This document shows positions 1-10,033 of a DNA stretch of 64,000 bases, in pieces. The DNA is from Rosenbergiella gaditana. Lineage in GTDB: Bacteria; Pseudomonadota; Gammaproteobacteria; Enterobacterales; Enterobacteriaceae. Below the pieces are notes generated by a model, which saw only the letters and a program-made list of their open reading frames with translations, had not been told where the DNA came from and made no database searches. How positions within the stretch are numbered: position 1 is the stretch's first letter; each line of letters opens with the position of its first letter. The stretch covers positions 217,833 through 281,832 of the forward strand of contig NZ_JABBFR010000002.1 of assembly GCF_018494065.1 (NCBI RefSeq), in the 5' to 3' direction. The translations under genes were made by a program, and so were the position numbers.

Positions 1-1
1 G

Positions 2-613
2 CGCGTTAGCGGCCAACGTCGTCGTCGTTTTCGTGATGATCGTTACCCACAACAAACGCCAATGGCGGTAACCAGTGCAGCCGCTGCACCGGAAATGGCG
101 TCAGGTAAAGTTTGGGTACGTTATGATCTTGCTGTCACGTCTGCGCAGCCGTTAGCAGAAACTCCGGTTGAATCCAACATCGAGCAAACCGCTGTGGCAC
201 CATTGACCGATTCCGCTATCGTCGCTACTCCGGTAACGCAGTCCGAACCGAGCGAAACGCAATCTTCTCAAGCCACTCAGTCTGCGCCTGTAAGGATTGA
301 CACTGAAACGGTTACCGAGCCAGCGTCTGTTAGCGAAGAGGCCCCAGCACCAGTGATTACGCCACACGCTGACGTGACTCAGTCCCCGGCGATGACGGCA
401 GCACCGGTCACCCCGACCACGCCATCGGCTGTTACCGCTGGCCGTCTGGTCGCGACCTCACCGGTGACCAAAGCTGAGGCACCGGCTTGGGTTTCTGAGC
501 CAATTAAACAGAGTGATTGGGTACGTCCAGTCTATCACTTCACCGGTAAAGGGGCAGCGGGCGGACATGCTGCTCGTCACCGTGCAACCGCTGAGGTGAC
601 CAAAGCGAGTTAA
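2..613 (+). CDS. rne: Ribonuclease E, C-terminal end (partial, runs off the left edge)
   Basis: About 203 codons in frame from base 2 to a TAA at 611-613; the start lies outside the window. RNase E is the endonuclease of the RNA degradosome, and this part is the disordered C-terminal scaffold. It opens with an arginine-rich stretch (RRRRFRDDR), followed by a low-complexity Pro/Ala/Thr/Val/Glu region. It ends in the conserved tail seen in enterobacterial RNase E (SDWxRPxYxFxGKGAAGGH), which is the polynucleotide-phosphorylase-binding end. No catalytic residues are visible because the S1, DNase I-like and Zn-link parts lie upstream. Convergent with flgL and separated from it by a strong hairpin. 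In E. coli rne also sits next to flgL, which supports the call. Confidence 0.93.
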   Translation, partial: RVSGQRRRRFRDDRYPQQTPMAVTSAAAAPEMASGKVWVRYDLAVTSAQPLAETPVESNIEQTAVAPLTDSAIVATPVTQSEPSETQSSQATQSAPVRIDTETVTEPASVSEEAPAPVITPHADVTQSPAMTAAPVTPTTPSAVTAGRLVATSPVTKAEAPAWVSEPIKQSDWVRPVYHFTGKGAAGGHAARHRATAEVTKAS

Positions 614-628
614 ATGAGCTCAATGCAA

Positions 629-657
629 AACACCCGCGATATCGCGGGTGTTTTTTA
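629..657 (+). terminator. Rho-independent terminator between rne and flgL
   Basis: Perfect 11-bp stem ACACCCGCGAT/ATCGCGGGTGT at 630-651 with essentially no loop beyond the AT centre, followed by TTTTTT on the plus strand. On the minus strand the hairpin is followed by TTTT, so it probably serves the convergent flgL end as well. Confidence 0.9.
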
Positions 658-661
658 TCTA

Positions 662-1624
662 TCATTTATTCATTTGAAATAGTGAGAGTTTCGACATTCG
701 TGAGAAGGCGGTATAGCTGGCTTGCAATGCAGTCTCTCTCATTTGATATTCAGAAATGGTTTGCGCCGCATCGGCATCCACTAACTGGCTTAATTGGCCC
801 TGCGCAAGAATACTTTGGCTCGCACTGAGCGATTCTAAACCCTCTAATTCCTTTAACTGAGTACCATTTTCTGATTGTATCGTCAGGTTATTATTGAGAC
901 TATTATTCAACCCTCGGTTTGCCTTGTTCATCGCCTCCTGAAACCCTTTCATAGTCGCATCGTCGGCATCTTTAAGCGGTGTCTTTAAGGCAGAGATTGC
1001 TTTGTCTAAAATCGAAAATAGATCAGTATCACCCAAAGTACCGTCCGGTTCTAATTTTGGATTAGCAGCAACCGATAAAAATACCTGTTGTCCGGTATGC
1101 GTTATCGTCATGACACGTTGGGTATCGACCTGTTGCGTAATCGGCTGTTGCCCGCCTTGATACACGACCCCATTATCCCCCTCGATGAACGGGGGTTGAG
1201 CCGTGTTATAGCCCGCGAACAGATAGCGACCGCTACTGTCTTGACTATTCGCAAGGGTTAGAAGTTCATTACGAATCCCTTCCAATTTGACTGCGACAGA
1301 TTGTCTGTCATCGTCATTTAAGCTACCGGTTCCGCCATAAATAATGTCGCTGATAGCGACTTCGATATTATCACTCACTGCTGAAAGCGTTTTAGCTTCG
1401 GTACTCATGGTCGTTTGAGCAAACTGCTGCGCCATACTGAAACGCTGGCCATTTCGCAAATTTTGCTGGATACCTAATGCTTGCGTGGCAGCGAGCGGAT
1501 CGTCTGAGGGAGAGGTAACACGCTTACCCGATGATAAACGTTGTCCTGCGGCTAGCCAATCCTCTTGAGCCCTGCTAATCCCTTGCGTCTGCTGTTGAAA
1601 AATAAAGCTTGTACTCAGTCTCAT
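662..1624 (-). CDS. flgL: Flagellar hook-associated protein 3 (hook-filament junction)
   Basis: 320 aa. FlgL forms the second junction ring between the hook and the flagellin filament, outside the cell. The N-terminus MRLSTSFIFQQQ and the following RLSSGKRVTSPSDDPLAATQAL are the D0/D1 coiled-coil motif shared with flagellin. The C-terminus (MRETALQASYTAFSRMSKLSLFQ) is the matching return helix. Length fits the enterobacterial family (about 317 aa). It lies 23 bp behind flgK and is the last gene of the minus-strand run, co-transcribed with flgK probably from the sigma-28 promoter at 3342-3369. Confidence 0.96.
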   Translation of the reverse strand: MRLSTSFIFQQQTQGISRAQEDWLAAGQRLSSGKRVTSPSDDPLAATQALGIQQNLRNGQRFSMAQQFAQTTMSTEAKTLSAVSDNIEVAISDIIYGGTGSLNDDDRQSVAVKLEGIRNELLTLANSQDSSGRYLFAGYNTAQPPFIEGDNGVVYQGGQQPITQQVDTQRVMTITHTGQQVFLSVAANPKLEPDGTLGDTDLFSILDKAISALKTPLKDADDATMKGFQEAMNKANRGLNNSLNNNLTIQSENGTQLKELEGLESLSASQSILAQGQLSQLVDADAAQTISEYQMRETALQASYTAFSRMSKLSLFQMNK

Positions 1625-1647
1625 CCCTTTTACTCCCGTTACATAAG

Positions 1648-3282
1648 CTAACCACGTACGCCCATCAACGCATCGAATAATGCACTGGCAGTATTCAATA
1701 CTTTCGTATTCGCTACGTAGTACTGTTGATATTGGATTAAATTGTTATATTCTTCATCCAAATTAACCCCTGACACAGCCTGCTGCCGGGCAGTGAGCTG
1801 TGTGATAATCTTGGCCGATAGATCCACTGCATTGCCGTAAGACTGCGTTTGCGTCCCGACAAAACTGACGGCAGCACTCCACGTTTGGCGAAATGTTTGT
1901 TTACCACCCACTAATTTTTGCGACTGTAAATCCAACATTTTTTTAATATTACGATTATCGCTCTCGCCTGACAGATCCTCTGCTGCGGCTAACTTACTGG
2001 GATCGCTAAAGTTTAGCGAAAATTCATGTGTAATGTGGCTGACAGGCTGCAGTAAGAAGCTATCGCCCTCTGCCGCTGTTCCGCTGACCGATACATCAAG
2101 ACCTTCGAAGCTCAATGTTGAACCATCATCTGATACCGTGGCGGCAATCGGTTTATTGTCACTTAACCGAGTCACCTGCCAACTGCCGCCTTTATACGCG
2201 ATCTGATAATCAGAGGCTTGCACCTGTTGCGGGTCAGTATAGACCGCGCTAAGCGTCGCATCGCCACGGTTTAGTTGATTGCTTTTAGCCGAGGGTTGAC
2301 CAACGCTGAAGAGCGGCTCCCCTTGCTGACCGTTCAAGTCATATCCTTGTTGTTGAACACTATTCATCGCCGTAGTAAAGGCCAAGGTAAGTTGCCCTAA
2401 ACGATTTTGTAGTTGATTCAACTCATCGTGACGAAAGGCTAACAAGCCGCCTATTGTGCCGGTTCTCAAGAGTTTTTCCGGGAGTTCAACTTTACCGGCT
2501 ATTTTGTCTTCATAACCGATGGTTAATTGATCAGTATTTTCATTAGAAGGCGTGGCTTCGAGGGGATAACTTTTTGAACCATTGACCAAGGTGAATCCAT
2601 TAGCAATACTGACCACCATATTGCCATCCTGCATGGAGGCGGTAACACCCACTTGGTCATTCAATTCCCGTACAAGTTGATCGCGCTGATCGAGTAAATT
2701 ATTCGGTGCATCCCCGTTTTGAGAAAGTTGCGCGATACGTTGGTTAAGTGTTGCGATTTGTTGAGTGTAACTGTTGATCGACGTGACACTGTTCTGTAAC
2801 TGAGCGTTGATATCACTCTGTTGCTGATCCAGCATGGATTGTGTACTGGTGAACTGATTCGTTAACGCCGCAGCTTGAGTCATTACCGCTTGACGAGCAG
2901 CGGGATCGGCAGCATTGTTCACCACATTTTGTAGCGTATCAAAAAAGTGCTCAAGTCCATCATTTAGCGTTCCCCCCTCGAGGGTCATCTGTTTATCGAT
3001 TGCTGAGAGCTGAGTGTAATGGCTGGACTGAGCGCTACTTTTAGCACTCGCATTACGAAGTTGACTATCAATTAACGCATCATATTGACGTTGAACACCG
3101 TTCACTATCACCCCATTCCCATACCAACCATTACCGTTATAGGTATTCTCTGCTTCAGAAATAACCGTAATCTGCCGGTTATACCCCGCGATGGTATAAC
3201 CACTGATATTGTTCGCGGTACTATTCAAAAGCTGTTGGGCGGCGCTTAATCCACTCATCGCAGAATTAATGATACTCGACAT
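1648..3282 (-). CDS. flgK: Flagellar hook-associated protein 1
   Basis: 544 aa, close to the 547 aa of E. coli. FlgK is the first hook-filament junction protein, exported by the flagellar type III system and helped by the chaperone FlgN encoded at 11629. The N-terminus (MSSIINSAMSGLSAAQQLLNSTANNIS) carries the rod/hook-family ANNI motif. The C-terminus (NLDEEYNNLIQYQQYYVANTKVLNT) is the conserved Flg_bbr_C segment. The start at 3282 gives the canonical N-terminus. A 96-bp gap separates it from flgJ and holds a sigma-28-type promoter, consistent with class III expression independent of the upstream rod/ring genes. Confidence 0.96.
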   Translation of the reverse strand: MSSIINSAMSGLSAAQQLLNSTANNISGYTIAGYNRQITVISEAENTYNGNGWYGNGVIVNGVQRQYDALIDSQLRNASAKSSAQSSHYTQLSAIDKQMTLEGGTLNDGLEHFFDTLQNVVNNAADPAARQAVMTQAAALTNQFTSTQSMLDQQQSDINAQLQNSVTSINSYTQQIATLNQRIAQLSQNGDAPNNLLDQRDQLVRELNDQVGVTASMQDGNMVVSIANGFTLVNGSKSYPLEATPSNENTDQLTIGYEDKIAGKVELPEKLLRTGTIGGLLAFRHDELNQLQNRLGQLTLAFTTAMNSVQQQGYDLNGQQGEPLFSVGQPSAKSNQLNRGDATLSAVYTDPQQVQASDYQIAYKGGSWQVTRLSDNKPIAATVSDDGSTLSFEGLDVSVSGTAAEGDSFLLQPVSHITHEFSLNFSDPSKLAAAEDLSGESDNRNIKKMLDLQSQKLVGGKQTFRQTWSAAVSFVGTQTQSYGNAVDLSAKIITQLTARQQAVSGVNLDEEYNNLIQYQQYYVANTKVLNTASALFDALMGVRG

Positions 3283-3341
3283 ATTTTTTCCTTACCCTAT
3301 TAAACATACTGCTGCTTTGTCCTGACAACGCTCCAAACTGT

Positions 3342-3369
3342 TTATCGGCACAAGATAAGAGTAACTTTA
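3342..3369 (-). promoter_or_regulatory. Sigma-28 (FliA) promoter for flgKL
   Basis: Read on the minus strand: TAAAGTTA, then 12 bases, then GCCGATAA, 60 bp upstream of the flgK start. The consensus is TAAAGTTT-N11-GCCGATAA; one base of the -35 differs and the spacer is one base longer. Late flagellar genes flgKL are known FliA targets, so position and sequence agree. Confidence 0.8.
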
Positions 3370-3378
3370 TAATGACAG

Positions 3379-4287
3379 TTAAAATAATGCGTCGAAACGT
3401 ATTGCCGAGGTGTCGTGGTGCGAAGGGACGCTGTGACTCAATTGACGTATGATAGCCAAGAGTTTTTGCGCATAGTGGGGATCCGTTGCATAACCCGCTT
3501 GTTGCAAGGCATAGGCACCTTGTTCTGCACTGCGAGCAGTCGTAACCGCGTGATAACGAGGATTATTGACCAACAGTTGACCATAATCACGCAACGCTTC
3601 TTGCCAAGAACCATATACCCTAAAAGGTTCAGTCGTTTTTTCTGCGTTCCCTTGTCGATACTCAGTGGTGACACTCGTGGTAGTCAGGCCTTGCCAGCAT
3701 CCTCCGGCCTTAATACCAAAAAGATTATGACTTGGCTGACCACGTTCAGTCACGATCTGTCGTTGCCCCCACCCTGATTCAAGGGCGGCCTGTGCGAGGA
3801 TAAGCTTTTCTGGGATCCCCGTGGTTCGGCTAACGCTTTTCACATGCGGCAGCAAACGTTTAATAAATTGCTGCATCGGTAGTGCCAATTGCGCGACACT
3901 ATCGACTTTTCGCTCCACCAACTGTGATACGCGTTGGAAAAACTGCCGCTCACCATCAAGAAGATAAGCTCGCTGCCCAACATCTTGCGAAGGTGGAGCG
4001 AGCGGCTTCATCTGCTTCTCGATAAGTTCCGCTAGCCCTAAATGAGTATTCGGTGCCATCTGGGTTATCTGCTGATCATATAAAGACGTAAACAGCCGTT
4101 GTTGGTCGCTACCCAGCAGGTCACTGCCGGGTAGACTTTGGCGCATACTCTTTAACATCATTTGCAGAAAAATCCCTTCGACTTGTCGCGCAACAGTGGC
4201 CGCATTCTGTTGAGGAGATTGCTTAGCAGCGCCACGCAGAGCATTCAGTTCGTTAACATCCCAACCTGTTGCCGATAGGGTATCCAT
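3379..4287 (-). CDS. flgJ: Flagellar rod cap protein / peptidoglycan hydrolase
   Basis: 302 aa, bifunctional. Residues about 1-110 form the rod-scaffold domain (ARQVEGIFLQMMLKSMRQSLP, conserved among FlgJ proteins). Residues about 140-290 form the glucosaminidase domain that opens the periplasmic cell wall for the rod. The motifs LILAQAALESGWGQ (catalytic Glu in ALESGWG) and HNLFGIKAG are clear. Its ATG overlaps the flgI stop by one base (TAATG), implying translational coupling. Confidence 0.95.
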   Translation of the reverse strand: MDTLSATGWDVNELNALRGAAKQSPQQNAATVARQVEGIFLQMMLKSMRQSLPGSDLLGSDQQRLFTSLYDQQITQMAPNTHLGLAELIEKQMKPLAPPSQDVGQRAYLLDGERQFFQRVSQLVERKVDSVAQLALPMQQFIKRLLPHVKSVSRTTGIPEKLILAQAALESGWGQRQIVTERGQPSHNLFGIKAGGCWQGLTTTSVTTEYRQGNAEKTTEPFRVYGSWQEALRDYGQLLVNNPRYHAVTTARSAEQGAYALQQAGYATDPHYAQKLLAIIRQLSHSVPSHHDTSAIRFDALF

Positions 4288-5390
4288 TAGAGAATCTCCA
4301 ACTCAGCATTGAGACAACCTGCGGTATCCATCGCCTGCAAAATGGACATCAGTTCGGTCGGTGTAGCACCTAACGTGTTAAGTGCCGCAACCACGTCATT
4401 AAGCGAAGCGCTGGTATTCACTTTCTGCAAGGCTCCCCCTTGTTCGCGCATAGCAATCTTGGTTTGTGGGGTAACCACCGTTTGCCCCCCCGCCAGCGGG
4501 GTATCAGGTTGATTCACCTCTGAGCGATTATCGACGGTAACCGATAAGTTGCCCTGCGCCACCGCGCAGCGTTCAATACTCACTTGCTGATTCATAATGA
4601 CAGAACCGGTACGCGCATTAATAACAATCTTCGCCCGCGCGGTGGGTAGAGTGATGGGTAAGTCTAATACTTTGGCCAACAGCTGCACTTGTGAGACCTG
4701 CGTGGGAGACACTTTAACCGCAACACTGCCAGCATCAAGCGGCGCGGCAGCAGAATAGCCACTTTGTTTGTTAATTACGTCAGCCACCCGTTGTGCGAGT
4801 GAGAAGTCGTTGTGGGACAGTTGCAGAATCAGTTGGTTTTTATCGCCGAAATTATTTCTCAGTTCCCGCTCGACCGTGGCGCCGCCAGTGATACGCCCAC
4901 CATTAAGTTGGTTGACCTGTACACTGCTGCCACCAGCTTGCGCCCCTGCACCACCAATTAAGACATTGCCTTGGGCAAGCGCATAAACCTGATTATCCAC
5001 GCCTTTTAAGGGGGTCAAGAGTAGGGTGCCACCGCGTAAGCTTTTTGCATTACCCATGGAGGAGACCACCACATCGACCGTTTGACCTTGGCGCGCAAAG
5101 GCAGGTAGTTTTGCAGTCACCATCACGGCTGCCACATTCTTTAGCTGAATGTTCGTACCACTGGGCAATGTGATCCCCAATTGCGACAACATATTGCTCA
5201 TCGATTGTGTGGTGAAGGGGGTTTGCGTAGTTTGATCCCCTGTACCGTCTAAACCGACAACGAGTCCATAACCAATCAAGGCATTGTCCCTCACCCCTTG
5301 AACCTGGGTAATATCCCTAATCCTTAACGTCTGCGCCATGGTGGTGAGGCTCATACATAGCAGTCCGAGGGTAATGATGATAATTCGCAT
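4287..5390 (-). CDS. flgI: Flagellar P-ring protein
   Basis: 367 aa from the chosen ATG at 5390. FlgI assembles the P ring in the peptidoglycan layer around the rod. The start is placed at [20 protein letters not shown] because this gives a proper Sec signal peptide (cleavage after MAQ or TMA) and has GGGAG upstream; the open frame continues 18 codons further without a signal-like start. The mature protein begins [26 protein letters not shown], typical of the family. Lies 14 bp downstream of flgH and overlaps flgJ by one base. Confidence 0.95.
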   Translation of the reverse strand: MRIIIITLGLLCMSLTTMAQTLRIRDITQVQGVRDNALIGYGLVVGLDGTGDQTTQTPFTTQSMSNMLSQLGITLPSGTNIQLKNVAAVMVTAKLPAFARQGQTVDVVVSSMGNAKSLRGGTLLLTPLKGVDNQVYALAQGNVLIGGAGAQAGGSSVQVNQLNGGRITGGATVERELRNNFGDKNQLILQLSHNDFSLAQRVADVINKQSGYSAAAPLDAGSVAVKVSPTQVSQVQLLAKVLDLPITLPTARAKIVINARTGSVIMNQQVSIERCAVAQGNLSVTVDNRSEVNQPDTPLAGGQTVVTPQTKIAMREQGGALQKVNTSASLNDVVAALNTLGATPTELMSILQAMDTAGCLNAELEIL

Positions 5391-5404
5391 CCTGAAACTC
5401 TCCC

Positions 5405-6094
5405 TTACATCGGTGCGATAGTTAAAAAGAAACGCTGTAGCCATCCCATTTGTTGCGCGTCGTTAATATAGCCGTTCCCCACATATTCAATTCTTGCATC
5501 CGCGACAGAGGTCGATAGCACCGCATTATCCGCATTAATAGTACGTGGGTTGACAACGCCGGAGAAACGGATGAATTCTGTGCCTTGATTAATTTCAATT
5601 TGCTTCTCCCCCACTACTTTCAAGTTTCCGTTCGCCAGCACTTCCGCAACCGACACCGTAATAGTACCCGTAAAGGTATTATTGGCTGAGGCGCCTCCTT
5701 TTCCAGTAAAGGCATTACTGCCTGCCCCATCGAAATTCACTTTATCGCCCCCTAATAAGCCATTGAGGGAGCTTGGCACGAGATTTAAACCCAATTGTCC
5801 ACTGCCTTTTCGCGACGCATTGCTGCTGGAGCTTTTGCTGGCACTGACGTTCTCCCGCAAAATAATCGTTAGAGTATCGCCGATGGATCGTGGTCGCCGA
5901 TCTTCAAATAGAGGCTGATAGCCAAAATTCATCGGGGCAACCGCTTGGAAAATTGACCCATTCATAACAGGTTGAGGCAGTGCTGTGGGTTTCGCTGAAG
6001 TATCCCCCTTCACTAATGACGTATGAGGAACAAGGGCGCATCCCGTAAGTGTGCTCAAGCATGACCACATCACCCCATAGTAAAACCTGCGCAT
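5405..6094 (-). CDS. flgH: Flagellar L-ring lipoprotein
   Basis: About 229 aa. FlgH forms the outer-membrane L ring. The N-terminus [21 protein letters not shown] has a lipobox (LTGC), so it is lipidated at that Cys. The segment ATP-independent family motifs [22 protein letters not shown] and [23 protein letters not shown] are conserved. The start codon is uncertain: AGGAGGT lies one base before an ATG at 6103 and ten bases before the ATG at 6094; the latter spacing is more usual. Confidence 0.94.
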   Translation of the reverse strand: MRRFYYGVMWSCLSTLTGCALVPHTSLVKGDTSAKPTALPQPVMNGSIFQAVAPMNFGYQPLFEDRRPRSIGDTLTIILRENVSASKSSSSNASRKGSGQLGLNLVPSSLNGLLGGDKVNFDGAGSNAFTGKGGASANNTFTGTITVSVAEVLANGNLKVVGEKQIEINQGTEFIRFSGVVNPRTINADNAVLSTSVADARIEYVGNGYINDAQQMGWLQRFFLTIAPM

Positions 6095-6147
6095 TTTCAC
6101 CATTACCTCCTGTCTTATTCTGGGCGTGGTCGCACGCCCAGACAGTA

Positions 6148-6930
6148 TTAAAGTTGCGTTAGACGCTGTAGCATTTGGTCAGAAGTACTGATCGCCTTAC
6201 TGTTGATTTCGTAAGCACGTTGGGTCTGGATCATGTTCACTAACTCTTCAGCTACATTAACGTTTGAAGTTTCAACGTAGCCTTGGTACAGCGAGCCAGC
6301 GCCATTTTGTCCGGGGGTACTCTCAGTTGCTGCACCAGAGGCCTGGGTCTCTTGATACACGTTCTCGCCCTTGCTTTCCAACCCAGCATCATTGATGAAG
6401 GTATTAAGCGTTAACTGCCCAACCTGTGCGGGCTGCGTCTGCCCCGCTTGTGTCACACTGACGATGCCATCTTTTGAAATAGTGATACTCACGGCATCAG
6501 CGGGGACGGTGATCCCAGGTTGCACTGGATAGCCCGCGTTATTCACTAATTGCCCATTCTGATCCACCTGAAAAGAGCCATCTCGGGTATAGGCAGAACT
6601 GCCATCCGGGAGCAAGACTTGAAAATACCCCTGCCCATTGATCGCAACATCTTTGGCATTATCCGTTTTGGACAGGTTCCCCTGTGAATGGAGTCGCTCA
6701 GTCGTAACGGGGCGCACACCGGTACCAATCTGTAAACCAGAGGGTAAAGTATTCTGCTCTGATGCCTGAGTCCCTGGCTGGCGTAACGTTTGATAAAGCA
6801 AATCTTCAAAGACCGCGCGTGAGCGCTTAAAGCCATTTGTCGAGACGTTGGCGAGGTTATTGGAAATCACATCCATATTCGTTTGTTGGGCATCAAGCCC
6901 GGTTTTCGCAATCCATAAAGAACGGATCAT
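6148..6930 (-). CDS. flgG: Flagellar distal rod protein
   Basis: 260 aa, identical in length to E. coli FlgG. It builds the distal rod crossing the outer part of the envelope. N-terminus [47 protein letters not shown] is the rod-protein signature with the long-rod insertion. C-terminus [25 protein letters not shown] is the Flg_bbr_C domain. The gap to flgH (53 bp, counting from its 6094 start) and to flgF (12 bp) suit one operon. Confidence 0.97.
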   Translation of the reverse strand: MIRSLWIAKTGLDAQQTNMDVISNNLANVSTNGFKRSRAVFEDLLYQTLRQPGTQASEQNTLPSGLQIGTGVRPVTTERLHSQGNLSKTDNAKDVAINGQGYFQVLLPDGSSAYTRDGSFQVDQNGQLVNNAGYPVQPGITVPADAVSITISKDGIVSVTQAGQTQPAQVGQLTLNTFINDAGLESKGENVYQETQASGAATESTPGQNGAGSLYQGYVETSNVNVAEELVNMIQTQRAYEINSKAISTSDQMLQRLTQL

Positions 6931-6942
6931 GGTATTTCCTTA

Positions 6943-7704
6943 TCAACTGGTAATGGATAACAACTGATTAGCCTTCTGCTCATTTTGATCGGCATGACTA
7001 ATTTCTTTCATTTGCATTTCGAAACGGCGTGCGTGGTTAATCATCTCTACCATCGATTGCACCGGGTTAACGTTGCTCTCTTCCAGTACGCCTGGCATCA
7101 CTTTTCCGAGAGGGTCAACAGCAAGACGAGCTTCACCCAATTGCTGTATCGCCTTGGTGGTGGGGCGAAACAATCCATCATCACCCCGCACAACCATCGA
7201 TGGCTCGCCGTGCGTAATTTTAAGCCGGCCGATCGCCACCGTCGCATTGGGCTGGTCCCCCGCATTTAACGCGGTAATGGTTCCATCCGTAGCCAGGGTT
7301 AACTGTGCGTGTTCGGGTATTGCAATGGCTCCTCCCTCACCCACCACTGGATGGCCATTCAGGGTCAGGATCCCGTCCGGCGAGATTTGCATATTCCCAT
7401 TACGGGTATAGGCCTCGCTACCATCGGGCAGTCTGACCGCAAGCCAATTATTGGATTGCAAGGCGACGTCTAAGGTCCGTTCGGTATAATTAAAGCGACC
7501 GGGTGAAAAATCCGCTCCAGGCGTTGAGGCGGTCACAAAACTGCGTGTCGCCAGCGAGGCCCCTTCAACGGGTACAGCGCGAAAACTGGCCAGTTGTGCT
7601 TTGAACCCAGGGGTTGAGACATTCGCTAAATTACTTGAGGTAACGGCTTGTAACGCGAGTGTTTGGCTCGCTCCGCTCATCGCGGTATAGATCATCCTAT
7701 CCAT
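6943..7704 (-). CDS. flgF: Flagellar proximal rod protein FlgF
   Basis: 253 aa. The N-terminus MDRMIYTAMSGASQTLALQAVTSSNLANVSTPGF matches the FlgF pattern (MD..IYTAM.ASQTL). Internal IALQSNNWLAVRLPDGSEAYTRNG is the hook-core-like segment, and SMVEMINHARRFEMQMKEI is the C-terminal helix. It forms part of the proximal rod with FlgB and FlgC. Sits 15 bp after flgE and 12 bp before flgG. Confidence 0.95.
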   Translation of the reverse strand: MDRMIYTAMSGASQTLALQAVTSSNLANVSTPGFKAQLASFRAVPVEGASLATRSFVTASTPGADFSPGRFNYTERTLDVALQSNNWLAVRLPDGSEAYTRNGNMQISPDGILTLNGHPVVGEGGAIAIPEHAQLTLATDGTITALNAGDQPNATVAIGRLKITHGEPSMVVRGDDGLFRPTTKAIQQLGEARLAVDPLGKVMPGVLEESNVNPVQSMVEMINHARRFEMQMKEISHADQNEQKANQLLSITS

Positions 7705-7719
7705 GAATGGCGCTATCCA

Positions 7720-8922
7720 TTAACGTAAATTAACGAGGGTATTGAGAATTTGGTCTTGGGTTTTTATCGTCTGCGCATTAGATTGGTAATTACGCTGCGC
7801 GACGATCATATTCACCAACTCTTTGCTTAAGTCGACGTTCGACGCTTCGAGCGCCCCTGCGATCATTTTACCGAAATTGCCCGACCCGGGGGTACCGATG
7901 GCAGGCTGGCCGGACGCCGCACTTTCACTCCACAGGTTGTTACCCATAGGTTGTAAGCCTTCACTATTGGTGAAGCTCGATAACACTATTTGCCCCATCG
8001 GCTGCGTACGTTGGTTTGAATAACTGCCAATAATGGTGCCATCGTCATTAATCGTAAATCCGGTCAGATCCCCTGGTGCGTAACCATCTTGCTTTGGATT
8101 ACCAAATCGACTTTCACCCGTATTTAGCTGGCTACTGCCTGTGAGATCGAGTGTCAGCGTTTGATTAGCCGCGGCGCCGTTTGCCCCCTGGATGGTGATA
8201 GGTTGCATTGCATCACTAGTCAATTGCCCATTTTCATCAAATTTCATGGTGAAATCTGCCGATGCCTCCCCGGTGCTGCTATCGATCGGATAGACTTGCC
8301 ATTGATTATTCGCCGTTTTGACATAATAGAGATCGAGTTGGTGATCATTACCTTGACTGTCATAGACCGTCATGCTGCTTTTTGTGTTGTAACTTTTGAC
8401 CTCTTTGGCATCAAAAGGCACAACGGTGGGTAAGGCATCTGAAGAGTTAAGATTGGCTTGCAGCGACCCTTCTGTGGTTGCACGGGCAGGTAACTGGGTG
8501 GTAGGAATGATAATAGGCGCCGGATTGGCACCAATTTGTACCGTTGCGGGCGATCCAGCCACCGGGTAACCTGTGACTTCTAAGCCTTCTGTATTCACTA
8601 AATATCCGTCTGCGTTCCGCTGCAGCTGACCATTGCGGGAGTAATAAATCGATCCATTGCTATCTTGTAAGCGTAAGAAACCATTGCCTGAGAGCGCTAT
8701 ATCCATATTGCGTCCCGTTGCGTTGATCGACCCATCGCCAAAATTTTGAATCACAGCGCTAACTTTAGTCCCCAGTCCGATTTGACTGCCGGCAAACATA
8801 TCGGAAAATGCCGCTGTAGAGCCTTTAAAACCGCTGGTTGCCGAGTTTGCAATATTATTACCGATAATATCCAAGTTACTTGCTGCAGCATTCAATCCAC
8901 TGACTGCTTGTGAAAAAGACAT
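7720..8922 (-). CDS. flgE: Flagellar hook protein
   Basis: 400 aa, near the 402 aa of E. coli. It polymerises into the hook outside the cell. The N-terminus MSFSQAVSGLNAAASNLDIIGNNIANSATSGFKGSTAAF is canonical, and the C-terminus (ASNVDLSKELVNMIVAQRNYQSNAQTIKTQDQILNTL) is the D0 return helix. Export is helped by the cap protein FlgD encoded 16 bp upstream. Confidence 0.97.
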   Translation of the reverse strand: MSFSQAVSGLNAAASNLDIIGNNIANSATSGFKGSTAAFSDMFAGSQIGLGTKVSAVIQNFGDGSINATGRNMDIALSGNGFLRLQDSNGSIYYSRNGQLQRNADGYLVNTEGLEVTGYPVAGSPATVQIGANPAPIIIPTTQLPARATTEGSLQANLNSSDALPTVVPFDAKEVKSYNTKSSMTVYDSQGNDHQLDLYYVKTANNQWQVYPIDSSTGEASADFTMKFDENGQLTSDAMQPITIQGANGAAANQTLTLDLTGSSQLNTGESRFGNPKQDGYAPGDLTGFTINDDGTIIGSYSNQRTQPMGQIVLSSFTNSEGLQPMGNNLWSESAASGQPAIGTPGSGNFGKMIAGALEASNVDLSKELVNMIVAQRNYQSNAQTIKTQDQILNTLVNLR

Positions 8923-8938
8923 AATAATCTCCTACTGG

Positions 8939-9607
8939 TTAAAGGATTTGTTTGATTTGGTCGAGGGTAGCTGTGCCATAGGTCCCTAAATTGAGTACCA
9001 CGCCGTTGGCGGTAGGGTTGATCCCATAAACTAAGGCGTAGGTTAATGGCGTCGTGTGTACCGCCCCGGTATCATTGGTGGCCTCTATGGTGACAGTGTA
9101 TTTTCCTGCCGGGGCCGGAGTATTATCTTTCAGCGTTCCATCCCACTGGAAGGTATGGGTGCCTGCATTCATCGCACCTAAATCTAATTGATCCACGATG
9201 TTGCCACTGCTATCTTTAATCGTTGCCGTGACTGTTTTTGCCGCTGACTCCGCTTCAAAACCGAAAGGCGTAGTAGCCTTCTCTCCCACTAATACGCTAT
9301 CCCCAGGGACCATCACACCGTGGCCAATTAACAAGGTATTTTGTACCGATTGGTTGGTGTTGATTTGCCCAGAAATGGATGCGAGCGTGGTGTTTAGGTT
9401 CTCAATACCGGCAAGGGTATTAATCTGTGTCAATTGGGTCGTCAATTGGCTGTTATCCATGGGATTGGTAGGATCTTGATTTTTTAATTGAGCAATTAAT
9501 AAGGTGAGAAATTGGTTCTGTAGATCAGCACTTGAGTTTGCCGACGTTGTACTTGATATCGACGCACTTGCACCAAGGGTATCAGCGCGGGTAATTGCAG
9601 ATAGCAT
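8939..9607 (-). CDS. flgD: Flagellar hook assembly (cap) protein
   Basis: 222 aa. Scaffold that caps the growing hook and is shed afterwards. The N-terminal motif (QNQFLTLLIAQLKNQDPTNPMDNSQLTTQLTQINTLAGIENLN) is the defining FlgD_N segment at roughly residues 29-75. A FlgD_ig fold follows (SSGNIVDQLDLGAMNAGTHTFQWDG). Lies 14 bp from flgC and 16 bp from flgE. Confidence 0.96.
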   Translation of the reverse strand: MLSAITRADTLGASASISSTTSANSSADLQNQFLTLLIAQLKNQDPTNPMDNSQLTTQLTQINTLAGIENLNTTLASISGQINTNQSVQNTLLIGHGVMVPGDSVLVGEKATTPFGFEAESAAKTVTATIKDSSGNIVDQLDLGAMNAGTHTFQWDGTLKDNTPAPAGKYTVTIEATNDTGAVHTTPLTYALVYGINPTANGVVLNLGTYGTATLDQIKQIL

Positions 9608-9621
9608 TGCTCAACTCTCCT

Positions 9622-10020
9622 TTACTGGCCAAGTGTTAGGGTCTTAAGCATCAAGCTTTTCGCGGTATTGAGTACCTCTACATTCGCTTGATAACTGCGA
9701 GACGCTGAGATGCTATTTACCGTCTCGGCCACCACATTCACATTGGGCATTTTTATATAGCCCTTGTCATCGGCGAGTGGATTTTCCGGTTGATATACCG
9801 ACTTCATGGGTGAGGGGTCATCAACAATGCCTGATACCCTTACGCCTCCTATACCCACGCCATTCATCGGTTCAGTTTTGAAGATCACCTGCTTGGCAAC
9901 ATAAGGTTGGCCATCGGGGCCGGTTATGCTATCCGCATTGGCTAAATTACTGGCGCTGACATTGAGGCGTTGTGACTGTGCCCGTAATGCCGAGCCGGAT
10001 ATATCGAAAATTGAGAGCAT
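9622..10020 (-). CDS. flgC: Flagellar proximal rod protein FlgC
   Basis: 132 aa from the ATG at 10020, which gives [31 protein letters not shown], matching the family N-terminus. An in-frame ATG at 10050 would overlap flgB and add ten residues unlike the family; AAGGA lies ten bases before the chosen start. The C-terminus ([35 protein letters not shown]) is the bbr_C helix. Confidence 0.94.
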   Translation of the reverse strand: MLSIFDISGSALRAQSQRLNVSASNLANADSITGPDGQPYVAKQVIFKTEPMNGVGIGGVRVSGIVDDPSPMKSVYQPENPLADDKGYIKMPNVNVVAETVNSISASRSYQANVEVLNTAKSLMLKTLTLGQ

Positions 10021-10033
10021 CCTAATGAGTTCC